Of a DNA stretch of 64,000 nucleotides, positions 38,191 through 45,928 are shown piece by piece. The position numbers and the translations under genes were made by a program. This DNA is from Actinomyces sp. oral taxon 171 str. F0337 (lineage in GTDB: Bacteria; Actinomycetota; Actinomycetes; Actinomycetales; Actinomycetaceae). The stretch lies in assembly GCF_005696555.1 (NCBI RefSeq), contig NZ_CP040005.1, forward strand, positions 806,001 through 870,000. The letters run 5' to 3'. Under the pieces are notes generated by a model. It made no database searches. It had not been told where the DNA came from and was given only the letters and a program-made list of their open reading frames with translations. The first letter of the stretch is position 1. Each line of letters starts with the position of its first letter.

Positions 38191-38224
38191 TTGGGGCCGG
38201 CCACCAGGTGGTGGCCGGCCCCAA
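38191..38224. terminator. Bidirectional terminator
   Basis: A 16-bp perfect stem (TTGGGGCCGGCCACCA and complement) with a 2-base loop lies between the convergent DUF4352 gene and the ABC permease gene. Confidence 0.85.
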
Positions 38225-38258
38225 GGTCGTGTTTGCGGGTGCTCCGCGCCCCTGCGTC

Positions 38259-39443
38259 CTACAGGGCCGACCGGGCCCGGGCGCGCCCCACGGCCACGGC
38301 GACGGAGAAGACCGCGACGGCGAACAGGGCGCAGATGCCGCAGTCCACCAGCAGGGGCCCAATGACGGCGGCGGACATGGAGGTCGCCTCGTACGCCCCG
38401 GAGATCGCTCGGTCCGCCCAGTAGCCGGGCGTGAGCCTCGCCGCCCGGGCGAGCGAGTCGGGCAACCACTCGATGGGCACCCACGCCCCACCCAGGAAGG
38501 ACAGGGCCATGCCGCCGATGTTGGCGACCGCGTTGGCCGCGTGCTGTCCCAGACCTATCTGCCCCATGAGGAATCCGATCGAGACCGCCACGAGCGTGTA
38601 GCTGCCCACCGCCGCTGCGACCACTCCCAGAAGCGGAGCCGACGTCGCCACGCTGCCCAGGCCGAAGGCCGCCACTCCCAGCCCGAAGACCCACAGCCAC
38701 CCGGCGAGCCCCACCACGAGGCATGCGCCCAGCAGCCCGAGGCTACGGACAGTACCGCTCACCGGGGTGGCCTCGAGGCGTGCGCGCACCTCCCGGCGCC
38801 CCAGCGCCGCCATCAGCGTGGAGATCGTGACGACCGCGAAGGCCATGAGCGGGTAGAACGAGAACCTGGCGTAGGTGACGAAGCTGTGGGACAGAGGCGT
38901 GGCGTCCGGGGTGATCCGTTTCGCGGGGGCGGAGTGGTTCATCGTCTCCTTGGCAAGTGCCACGGCCCGGACCGGGTCGTCCGTGGTGGTCGACAGGTAG
39001 TCGCTGACCTGCCCCACGTAGGAGTCGGCGCGCACATTCATAAGCGCGCCGGACGCCGACTCGTACCCGATGACCGTGTCCATGCGGGGCGGCTCGGTGC
39101 CCTCGCGAGCCGCCTGCTGCAGCCTCTGCCCGTAACCGGCGGGAATGATGAGGATGTAGCTGATGCGGTTCTGCGCGGTGGCGTCCTGGAGGGCCTGCCT
39201 GGAGTCCTCAAGCGGCTGAGCCTCGCCGACGGACTCGACATAGCCCTTGACCCCGCGGGAGATCGTGGAGCCGTCGCGGTCGATGACGGCCACACTCGCC
39301 GTGGCAGCCGTGACCTCATCGGAGCTGTCCTCGGACTTGGCCATCCCGGTGAACAGACCGAACAGGCTCAGCACCACCAGGTAGATGAGGATGTACAGCC
39401 GGTGAGCGGCCACAACTCTCACACATGTCTTAAAGGTGCTCAT
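38259..39443 (-). CDS. ABC-2 type permease subunit
   Basis: A 394-residue membrane protein of the ABC-2 exporter type. One N-terminal membrane segment (LYILIYLVVLSLFGLFTG) is followed by an extracellular domain of about 150 residues (SVAVIDRDGSTISRGVKGYVE, quoted in part). Five C-terminal segments follow, including GGMALSFLGGAWVPIEWLP. Such proteins export drugs, lantibiotics or lipids. The start overlaps the end of the upstream permease gene by 14 bp, indicating translational coupling. A dimer with that permease is likely. Confidence 0.82.
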   Translation of the reverse strand: MSTFKTCVRVVAAHRLYILIYLVVLSLFGLFTGMAKSEDSSDEVTAATASVAVIDRDGSTISRGVKGYVESVGEAQPLEDSRQALQDATAQNRISYILIIPAGYGQRLQQAAREGTEPPRMDTVIGYESASGALMNVRADSYVGQVSDYLSTTTDDPVRAVALAKETMNHSAPAKRITPDATPLSHSFVTYARFSFYPLMAFAVVTISTLMAALGRREVRARLEATPVSGTVRSLGLLGACLVVGLAGWLWVFGLGVAAFGLGSVATSAPLLGVVAAAVGSYTLVAVSIGFLMGQIGLGQHAANAVANIGGMALSFLGGAWVPIEWLPDSLARAARLTPGYWADRAISGAYEATSMSAAVIGPLLVDCGICALFAVAVFSVAVAVGRARARSAL

Positions 39444-40572
39444 GGGTCATCCTCCTGGCGCGGATCAGGGCGATGGTCAGGAACAGGCACGTCATGCCCA
39501 GCAGGACTGCGCAGCTGCGGGCGAAGGGCGCCAGAGAGTCGTAGTACAGGAGCCCGTAGAAGCAGCGGGCCGTCTGCCACAGGGGATTGGCCTGCGCCAG
39601 CAGCGGTGCGTGCTCCTCAATAGAGCTGGCCAGGGACTGGGACGCGGGCCCGTACATGCCGGTGAACAAGGACAGCAGGGCCGGGAAGCCGGAGACTATC
39701 CCGGTCTCCAGGCGACCCAGCGTCCCCAGGGCGGCTCCCACCGCGCTCGCCATGAGGCTGCACACCCCGATCGCCACGAGGCACAGCAGCACATGGGGCC
39801 CGAAGTCCACGCCCACGACCGAGGCCATGAAGGCGAAGGCGATGAGCAGGCAGGCGAACACGCACACCCAGGAGGCCGCGAGCGTGGCCGTCAGGACCTT
39901 CCACCGGGGCAGGCCCGCCAGGGTCTGCCTGGCGCCCACCGGTGAGACGGCCATGATTCCTTTCACGGCCACCATGGCCACGGTCGTTCCCATGCCGCAG
40001 GCGAAGGCCAGCAGCGCGAAGTAGTAGTGGGTCTCCGGCTTGACGGGGGAGGGCGTCACCGAGATCGAGTGGGTGAAGGACTGGTCGGTCTCCAGCGCGG
40101 CCAGCTTCTCGGGAGCCGCCCCCGCCTTGGCTAGGGCCTCGTACTCGGCCTGCCTCTGGGTGTAGGAGTCCATGACCACTCGCAGGACCCGAGTCGTCTC
40201 GGCCTCGTTGCCCTGCTGAGTCACGTGCAGCACGGGCTCGCTGCCCTCGACGGCGAGGTACCCGTTGGTCTCTCCCCGCTTCGCGGCGGTCTCGGCCTGC
40301 GCGACCGTGGAGTGGGTGACCTTCGTGATGAGGTGATGATCGGCGTCGTCGGCGGAGATGCGCTCCACGACGGCGTCCAGCCCCGGAGCTGTCCGGTAGG
40401 CCTCGTCCTGGACGACGCCGAAGCTCATGGGGGTGGCTTCGAAGGCTTTCTCCAGGTTGGAGAACATCGCCATGAAGATGAGGGACAGGACGACGGGGAT
40501 GCCGAGTGTCCACACGAGCAGGACCCGGTCTCGCAGGAGCCTGAGTACTTGATACAGGAAGACGGTCAACAT
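39430..40572 (-). CDS. ABC-2 type permease subunit
   Basis: A 380-residue protein with the same layout as its downstream neighbour. The N-terminal segment is LLRDRVLLVWTLGIPVVLSLIFMAM (quoted in part). A large outer loop follows (SFGVVQDEAYRTAPGLDAVV), and the C-terminal segments include YYFALLAFACGMGTTVAMVAV and LLSLFTGMYGPASQ. It starts 1 bp after the stop of the ATPase gene, so the three genes form a tight operon. The exported substrate is unknown. Confidence 0.82.
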   Translation of the reverse strand: MLTVFLYQVLRLLRDRVLLVWTLGIPVVLSLIFMAMFSNLEKAFEATPMSFGVVQDEAYRTAPGLDAVVERISADDADHHLITKVTHSTVAQAETAAKRGETNGYLAVEGSEPVLHVTQQGNEAETTRVLRVVMDSYTQRQAEYEALAKAGAAPEKLAALETDQSFTHSISVTPSPVKPETHYYFALLAFACGMGTTVAMVAVKGIMAVSPVGARQTLAGLPRWKVLTATLAASWVCVFACLLIAFAFMASVVGVDFGPHVLLCLVAIGVCSLMASAVGAALGTLGRLETGIVSGFPALLSLFTGMYGPASQSLASSIEEHAPLLAQANPLWQTARCFYGLLYYDSLAPFARSCAVLLGMTCLFLTIALIRARRMTHEHL

Positions 40573-40573
40573 C

Positions 40574-41557
40574 TCAGGCCGCCTCGTCTCGTAGGGCCCG
40601 CCCGGTGATTTCCAGGAAGACGTCGTTGAGGGTCGGGGGCTCGGAGGTCACCCGGCCGCAGGTCGCCCCAGCGGCATCCAGTGCCCTCATGACATCGGTG
40701 AGGTTGTGAGCCCCGGGGGAGCACTCGATGAGCACCTCACCGTCCTGGTAGGCGGCCGTGCGCACATGCTCCAGGCGGCGCAGGCCCTCCAGGGCCTCCT
40801 CGCCTAGCGGGGCGGGGTCGACGACCTCCACGCGGATGCGCTCACCGGTGCCGATCATGGCCTTGAGCTCGTCGGAGGTGCCGGAGGCCACCTGCCGGCC
40901 GCGGTCCATAATGACGATCCGGTCGCACAGCTGCTCCACCTCCTCCATGTAGTGGCTCGTGTAGATGACGGTGGCACCGCGCTCGTTGAGACGCTTGATG
41001 CCCTCGAGGATGGCGCCCCGGCTCTGCGGGTCGACGGCGACTGTGGGCTCATCGAGGAAGATGAGGTCGGGGCCATGGGCGATGCCGCAGGCGATGTTGA
41101 GGCGGCGCAGCAGGCCGCCGGAGAGCTTCTTGGGCTTGAACCTCACGAACTTCTCCAGGCCGACGAAGGCGATTGCCTCGGCCACCAGGCGGCGCCTTTC
41201 GGCACGGTCACGCACGTAGAGGGCGCAGAAGGCATTGACGTTCTCCGCCACCGTGAGCTCATCGAAGACGGCGACCTCCTGAGGCACCACGCCGATGCGG
41301 CGCTTGAGGCCGTAAGAGGTGGGCGTCATCGGTTCACCGAAGACGCGGATCGAGCCCTTGTCGTAGGTGAGCAGCTGAAGGACACAGCTGATCGTCGTCG
41401 TCTTGCCCGAGCCGTTCGGGCCGAGCAGCCCCAGGACCTGGCCGCGCGGGATCGTCAGCGACAGGCCATCGACCGCCACCAGCTCCCCATAGCGCTTGAC
41501 CAGTGAGTCGACCTCCACCGCCAGGCTCGCCTCGTGGTTCTCATCCTTGATGTCCAT
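40574..41557 (-). CDS. ABC transporter ATP-binding protein
   Basis: A 327-residue ATPase energising the two permeases downstream. Walker A is GPNGSGKTT (residues about 46-54). The signature motif is LSGGLLRRL, an unusual variant of LSGGQ/LSGGM. Walker B is LIFLDEPTVAVDP, and the switch His is in YTSHYMEE. A C-terminal DUF4162-like tail follows (PTLNDVFLEITGRALRD). ATG 41557 has AAGGAG six bases upstream and is preferred over ATG 41572. It is divergent from the two-component system, which likely controls it. Confidence 0.9.
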   Translation of the reverse strand: MDIKDENHEASLAVEVDSLVKRYGELVAVDGLSLTIPRGQVLGLLGPNGSGKTTTISCVLQLLTYDKGSIRVFGEPMTPTSYGLKRRIGVVPQEVAVFDELTVAENVNAFCALYVRDRAERRRLVAEAIAFVGLEKFVRFKPKKLSGGLLRRLNIACGIAHGPDLIFLDEPTVAVDPQSRGAILEGIKRLNERGATVIYTSHYMEEVEQLCDRIVIMDRGRQVASGTSDELKAMIGTGERIRVEVVDPAPLGEEALEGLRRLEHVRTAAYQDGEVLIECSPGAHNLTDVMRALDAAGATCGRVTSEPPTLNDVFLEITGRALRDEAA

Positions 41558-41642
41558 CTCGGCTCCTTCCATTGCTGCGCCGGTGGTCCCCGGCTCATGG
41601 CATCCATGGTCGCGGGGCGTGGGGGCGGCCAGAAGTGCCTGG

Positions 41643-41681
41643 TGTCATGACTGCGGCCGGCCGCCCATGACTTCTGTCATG
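41643..41681. promoter_or_regulatory. CATGAC repeats between the ABC operon and histidine kinase gene
   Basis: GTCATGAC at 41644-41651 and CATGAC-TTCT-GTCATG at 41666-41681 give four CATGAC-type half-sites in the 194-bp divergent region. They are good candidates for the binding site of the adjacent NarL-type response regulator. Confidence 0.5.
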
Positions 41682-41751
41682 AGATGCCGCAGCGCGTCCG
41701 CCGACGGCATGCCGAGCCCGCGAGCGTGGGCCATCGACCGATAATCGGGGG

Positions 41752-42888
41752 ATGAGGGTTCTGGTCGACAAGGGCGCACTGCTGTGCGGATGCCTCCTGC
41801 TGGCCCTGCTCGTGGGGCAGGTGAAGACGGCGACCGTGATCTGGCTGATCGCGGCCGTGACCGTCGCCGGCCTGAGCATGACCGTCGATCAGCGACGTTG
41901 GGGCATCGCCGTGCCCGCCGCCTATCTCCTCGTAGGGGCCCTCTCGACGGACTCCGTGACCGGGGCCCCGCTGGTCGTCTACGCCCTGGCCCGCCTCGGC
42001 GCGCTCGGGACCCGGAGTGAGCGAATGGTGACGGTGGCCGTCTGCATTCTTTTCGCGGCTCTCATGGCAGCCCGGGTTCAGGACATGCCCGTGCTGGCCC
42101 TGGCTCTGGCGGTCTGTGCGCTCGCGGCCCTCCTGGCGCTGCGCACCGTCCAGGAGGCGGAGGCGCGAAGGAGTCTGCACGTGGTGCGCGACGACCTGCG
42201 CGAGAAGGTCCTCACCCTGCAGGACATGAACGCCCAGCTGCTCCAGGCTCAGGACTACGAGCTGCGCGCCGCCGCCCTGGCCGAACGCACCCGCATCGCC
42301 CGCGAGATCCACGACGGCGTCGGCCACCTCCTCACCCGTCTCCTGCTGCAGGTCAAGGCCCTCCAGGTCGTCCACCGTGACGAGCCGGGTGTCGTCGCCG
42401 ACCTGGCCACCCTGGACGGCGGCCTGGGCGAGGCCCTGGACTCCATGCGCCGCTCCGTCCACGCCCTGTCCGACGACGGCGAGGAGCTGGCCACCTCCCT
42501 CAACCTGCTGGGCTCGCGCTGCGGCATCGAGTCGGTGCGCGTGGACTGCTCCACCGAGGCTGAGCCACCGGCGGCGGTGGCGCGCTGCGTCGTCGCCGTC
42601 GTTCGGGAGGCCCTGACCAACGCCGCCCGCCACGGTGGGGCCCGCTCGGCCCGCGTGGCCGTCGCCGACTACCCTGCGTTCTGGCAGGTGACGGTCGACA
42701 ATGACGGCATCGTTCCCGCCGAGGGTGAGCCGGCCGTGGACGGCCGCGGCGGCTCGGGCCTGGGCCTGCGCTCCATGACGGAGCGGGTCGAGGCCCTGGG
42801 CGGACGGGTGCGCATCACCCCGCGGCCACGGTTCACGGTCTTTGCCACGATCCCCAAGGACGGACAAGGGAAAGAAGGAGCATCATGA
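41752..42888 (+). CDS. Sensor histidine kinase, NarL/DesK type
   Basis: A 378-residue membrane kinase. Five or six N-terminal membrane segments occupy about residues 5-130. A helical linker leads to the HisKA_3 dimerisation domain with the phospho-acceptor His187 in AREIHDGVGHLLTRLL. The HATPase has the N box REALTNAARHGG and the G box GGSGLGLRSMTERVEALGG. ATG 41752 follows GATAAT by six bases, and a GGGGG could serve as a weak ribosome site, so the mRNA may be leaderless. The stop overlaps the start of the response regulator. It probably senses envelope stress or a peptide/antibiotic and controls the divergent ABC exporter. Confidence 0.88.
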   Translation: MRVLVDKGALLCGCLLLALLVGQVKTATVIWLIAAVTVAGLSMTVDQRRWGIAVPAAYLLVGALSTDSVTGAPLVVYALARLGALGTRSERMVTVAVCILFAALMAARVQDMPVLALALAVCALAALLALRTVQEAEARRSLHVVRDDLREKVLTLQDMNAQLLQAQDYELRAAALAERTRIAREIHDGVGHLLTRLLLQVKALQVVHRDEPGVVADLATLDGGLGEALDSMRRSVHALSDDGEELATSLNLLGSRCGIESVRVDCSTEAEPPAAVARCVVAVVREALTNAARHGGARSARVAVADYPAFWQVTVDNDGIVPAEGEPAVDGRGGSGLGLRSMTERVEALGGRVRITPRPRFTVFATIPKDGQGKEGAS

Positions 42889-43565
42889 GGGTCCTCATCG
42901 TTGACGACGACGCGCTCGTCGCCCAGTCCCTGTCCACGATTCTGTCGGTTGAGGATGACGTCGAGGTCGTCGGCTTGGGCTGCTCGGGACCCGAGGCTAC
43001 TGAGCGCTACCGGGAGCTGACCCCGGACATCCTCCTCATGGATATCCAGATGCCCGGCGGGGACGGGCTCAGTGCGGCCGAACAGATTCTGGCCGAGGAC
43101 GGCGGGGCGCGCATCGTCTTCCTGACCACCTTCTCCGACGACGAGTACATCGTGCGGGCCCTCAAGATGGGGGCGCGCGGCTACCTCATCAAGCAGGACG
43201 TCGCCCAGGTCGCCCCGGCGCTGCGCTCCGTCATGGCCGGGGTCTGCGTCCTGGAGGGGGAGGTGCTCGAGCGCAGCACCACCATGGGGCTTAGCGGAGG
43301 CACCGCAGGGCGGGAGCAGTCCGAGGGAAGCCGGGGGCCGTCCGCCAAGGACCTGCGGAGCACCGCCTTCGCGGCCCTGACCGACCGCGAGTACGAAGTT
43401 GTCGAGGCTGTGGCCGAGGGACTGGACAACGCTGAGGCCGCGGCGCGGCTGTTCGTGAGCGAGGGCACGGTGCGCAACCACATCAGCGCGATCCTGGCCA
43501 AGCTCGGCCTGCGCAACCGCACCCAGGTCGCGGTCATGTACTACCGCTCCGCCCAGGCCGGGTGA
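42885..43565 (+). CDS. NarL/LuxR-type response regulator
   Basis: A 226-residue regulator. The receiver domain begins RVLIVDDDALVAQSL, with the phospho-acceptor Asp53 in ILLMDIQMPGGDG and the switch Lys in GYLIKQDVA. A linker of about 25 residues rich in Gly and Ser is longer than usual. The LuxR-type helix-turn-helix starts at LTDREYEVVEAVAEGLDNAEAAARL (quoted in part) and ends GTVRNHISAILAKLGLRNRTQ. The ATGA overlap with the kinase gene shows coupling. Confidence 0.92.
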   Translation: MRVLIVDDDALVAQSLSTILSVEDDVEVVGLGCSGPEATERYRELTPDILLMDIQMPGGDGLSAAEQILAEDGGARIVFLTTFSDDEYIVRALKMGARGYLIKQDVAQVAPALRSVMAGVCVLEGEVLERSTTMGLSGGTAGREQSEGSRGPSAKDLRSTAFAALTDREYEVVEAVAEGLDNAEAAARLFVSEGTVRNHISAILAKLGLRNRTQVAVMYYRSAQAG

Positions 43566-43631
43566 TCCTGGCGCAGCCGTACCCCAGCGTGACACGTCGT
43601 GTTACCCTCGATGGGAGACGAGGAGGAAGCG

Positions 43632-43913
43632 ATGTCGACCGCTATGGAGAATCTCAACGTCAAGATCGATGCCGAGGACAAGCGTCTGTTCGTTGAGCTT
43701 GCTCGCCAGATGGGAACGACTCCGTCCAATGCTGTACGCATGTTCGTCCGTGCGTTCAATGACTTCAAGGGTTTCCCTTTCGACACCTCACGTCCCTATG
43801 GCATGACTGCCGAGGCACGACGGGCTTACGAGGAGGCCGATGCGGCGATCGCCGCAGGAACGGCCAAGCGTTACCGGACCGTAGCTGACCTGCGCAACGA
43901 CCTGGGCCTGTGA
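43632..43913 (+). CDS. RelB/DinJ-family antitoxin
   Basis: A 93-residue protein. The N terminus MSTAMENLNVKIDAEDKR is a ribbon-helix-helix strand typical of RelB/DinJ, followed by LARQMGTTPSNAVRMFVRAF. The C-terminal half would bind the toxin. ATG 43632 has GAGGAGG upstream. The stop codon overlaps the ATG of a YafQ/RelE-like toxin that is cut by an insertion sequence 72 bp later. The antitoxin is therefore an orphan here. Confidence 0.85.
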   Translation: MSTAMENLNVKIDAEDKRLFVELARQMGTTPSNAVRMFVRAFNDFKGFPFDTSRPYGMTAEARRAYEEADAAIAAGTAKRYRTVADLRNDLGL

Positions 43914-43984
43914 TGCTCCAGATCGTCATCTCGAACAAGTGCAAGAAGGACCTCAAGCGGGCTAAGAAGCGCGGTCTCGACCTG
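43913..43984 (+). pseudogene. YafQ/RelE-like toxin, 5' fragment cut by IS
   Basis: The fragment reads MLQIVISNKCKKDLKRAKKR followed by GLDL, the conserved N terminus of YafQ-type mRNA interferases. It overlaps the antitoxin stop by one base. The IS begins at 43985, and the rest of the toxin gene is not found on the far side of the IS or of the composite element. The active-site residues of the C-terminal half are missing, so it cannot be functional. Confidence 0.8.
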
Positions 43985-44868
43985 GAAGGTTATTCAGGGG
44001 TTGGTGTAGGCGTAGAGGGCTAGGGTGGCTGTGATAGTTTCTTTGAAGGTGTGCAGGGGGCGCCTGTAGTCGTGGGCCAGGATCTTCCAGGATTTGATGT
44101 GCGCGATGGTTCTCTCCACGACATACCGGATTTCATTTAGGGATTTGTTGGCCTGCTTCTGGGCCTTGGTGAGCTCACTGTTGGGAGGTTTCTTGTAGGG
44201 GGTGAGAACCCCGGTTCCGATGTCGCCTTTATCGGCGATGCAGCAGGAGGGGTCGATCTCCTCCAAGAGACCGGAGGTGGTGATGGCCTTGGTGTCGTGG
44301 GTGGCCCCCGGTAGCGGGTCTGAGGCCCACCGCAGGCGCCCGGCGGGGCTGACCAGCACTTGCAGGCTCAGGCCGGTGCGCTTGTGCTTGCCCGACCACA
44401 GGTCCGTCCGATCCTTCCAGCTCCAGCACGCCAGGAGCGTACCGTCGATGATGTGCACGCCCCCATGGGGGACCTCCTCGACGGTCGTCAGCACAGGCCC
44501 CAAGACCCTGGCGATGATCCGGGTGACCACCGAGATCGCCCGCGAGATCGTCGGCTGTGACACCCCCATGATCTCGGCGATCGCCTCCTGGGAGGTGTTG
44601 GTGCGCAAATACATCAACTACATCAACGTCGCCCGCACCGCGGCCAGTGGGCCAAGAACTCTTGGCGCCAAGGGGATCTCAGTGTCATCCAGCACCATTT
44701 CCACCAGGCAGCTCAACTGCGTTCTGTCCAGGCCTGTGATACCCTTACCCATGACGGCTCGTTCCTGAGAGGTTTCATGTAGCAATCTGATTCTCTCAGA
44801 CCAACGAGCCGTCACCCATTCAACACACCGAACCCCTAAACCCCCACACACGCCCCTGAATAACCTTC
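43985..44868 (-). mobile_element. IS5-like insertion sequence, copy 1 (884 bp)
   Basis: It is bounded by 16-bp inverted repeats GAAGGTTATTCAGGGG (43985-44000) and its complement (44853-44868). It carries a single transposase reading frame on the minus strand, broken by an in-frame stop. It is almost identical to the element at 45929-46803 in the opposite orientation and is 9 bp longer. No clear target duplication flanks it (CTG on the left, ATG on the right). Confidence 0.88.
43994..44752 (-). pseudogene. IS5-like transposase with in-frame stop
   Basis: Same product as the intact transposase at 46045-46794: an N-terminal helix-turn-helix (SQEAIAEIMGVSQPTISRAI) and a DDE domain with HIIDGTLLACWSW and GATHDTKAITTSG. 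A 9-bp tandem duplication (TTGATGTAG type) near 44618 introduces an in-frame TAG after RATLM. The duplication accounts exactly for the length difference between the two IS copies. A restart at TTG 44617 could produce only a protein without the first 77 residues. It is probably inactive unless the stop is suppressed. Confidence 0.85.
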
Positions 44869-44872
44869 ATGG

Positions 44873-44878
44873 TATAAT
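44873..44878 (+). promoter_or_regulatory. Consensus -10 element next to the IS end
   Basis: TATAAT lies 5 bp outside the right end of IS copy 1 and 35 bp before the membrane-protein gene. A -35 element would have to lie inside the IS terminus; none is convincing. Confidence 0.4.
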
Positions 44879-44912
44879 TGATCGATAAGAAGTACTAAGT
44901 TTGGAGGTTCCC

Positions 44913-45377
44913 ATGAACTGGTTAGAATTTGTTTTTATTGTGATTACAGGTTTTACTGCATCGGCAGAATTCGGTTCGTTCGCATTCGTTCACCCCGTCG
45001 TGAAGCGCTTGCCGCCGAAACACCATATTATGGTGGAGAAGGGGCTGGTTGGTACTTTCGGTGTATTTATGCCGTTTGCGATGACAATTTGTTCGGTTAT
45101 TGGCATATCCTTTGCCTTCATGACTCAGGACGAGCCAAAACATGTGCACGTTCTGGCGATATCATCAGCACTAAGTTTTGCTCTTTCGATTGCTTTCACC
45201 TTGGCGATTAATGTTCCGCGAAACTTTGCTGTTACTAAGTGGGATGTTAACGACCTGCCTAGCGACTGGAAACGACAAAGAAATCTATGGGAAATTTTTC
45301 AAGGAATTCGCGCAACGTTACTGCTTATCGGGTTTCTGCTTCTTGTAGCTGGCATTCTATCGATGCATGCAAGATAG
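44913..45377 (+). CDS. DUF1772-like membrane protein, composite-transposon cargo
   Basis: A 154-residue protein with four hydrophobic segments (FVFIVITGFTASAEFGSFAF, VGTFGVFMPFAMTICSVIGI, ISSALSFALSIAFTLAI, ATLLLIGFLLLVAGIL). It also has the conserved-looking INVPRNFAVTKWDVNDLPSDWKRQRNLWEIF (quoted in part as LPSDWKRQRNLW), which resembles the DUF1772/anthrone-oxygenase-like group. ATG 44913 has GGAGG five bases upstream. Codon use is AT-richer than in surrounding genes, indicating transfer. The function is unknown. Confidence 0.7.
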   Translation: MNWLEFVFIVITGFTASAEFGSFAFVHPVVKRLPPKHHIMVEKGLVGTFGVFMPFAMTICSVIGISFAFMTQDEPKHVHVLAISSALSFALSIAFTLAINVPRNFAVTKWDVNDLPSDWKRQRNLWEIFQGIRATLLLIGFLLLVAGILSMHAR

Positions 45378-45383
45378 GCAACA

Positions 45384-45914
45384 ATGCACGATACAACGAT
45401 AGTAATTGTAGACACACATGCGCACACGGGCGTATCGTACACGAGGTTTGCTTTGTACTGCGATCAGCATGGCGTGGTATATAAAACAGCTTTTAGCCGC
45501 GGGCAGCCCGCCGATTATACGATGCAAGCTGTGGGAAGCGTCGTGGCGGATCAGCAGCATCCCTACGTAGTTGCCGTGCGGGCCTATTGTGCTGGTGATT
45601 GCACTGCACTTGATGTAATTCCCCATCAGTCCCGTACTGCTATGACGCCGTTCCAACGGGCTGTCTATCAGGCTATGAGTCGTATTCCATACGGCCAGGT
45701 GCGTTCCTATAAAGAGTTAGCGGCAGCGGCTGGCTACCCTGGTGCAGCCCGCGCTGTTGGTACCGCCTGCAAAAATAACCCACTACCACTGCTGGTGCCT
45801 TGCCACCGGGTTGTGCCGGCAACGGGTGGGTTTGGTAATTACATTTACGGCACAGAGCTCAAGCAGCAGCTTTTGCGCATAGAGGGCTATTCTGGCTCGC
45901 AACTACCGCTATAA
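45384..45914 (+). CDS. ogt: Methylated-DNA-[protein]-cysteine S-methyltransferase
   Basis: A 176-residue DNA repair protein that transfers alkyl groups from O6-alkylguanine to itself. The acceptor is Cys140 in LPLLVPCHRVV, preceded by the helix-turn-helix RIPYGQVRSYKELAAAAG and the Asn hinge in CKNNPLP. The N-terminal 80 residues are poorly conserved, as in Ogt/Ada proteins. It starts 7 bp after the membrane gene and ends 14 bp before IS copy 2. Base composition is lower in GC than the chromosome around it. It is likely carried as cargo by the IS pair. Confidence 0.88.
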   Translation: MHDTTIVIVDTHAHTGVSYTRFALYCDQHGVVYKTAFSRGQPADYTMQAVGSVVADQQHPYVVAVRAYCAGDCTALDVIPHQSRTAMTPFQRAVYQAMSRIPYGQVRSYKELAAAAGYPGAARAVGTACKNNPLPLLVPCHRVVPATGGFGNYIYGTELKQQLLRIEGYSGSQLPL

Positions 45915-45928
45915 AACTAAGGAACACG

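Noticed and set aside
41643..41652. TGTCATGACT resembling the IolR-type core
   Set aside because: It is part of the CATGAC repeat array of the two-component system region, lacks the outer TT/AA bases, and lies far from inositol genes.
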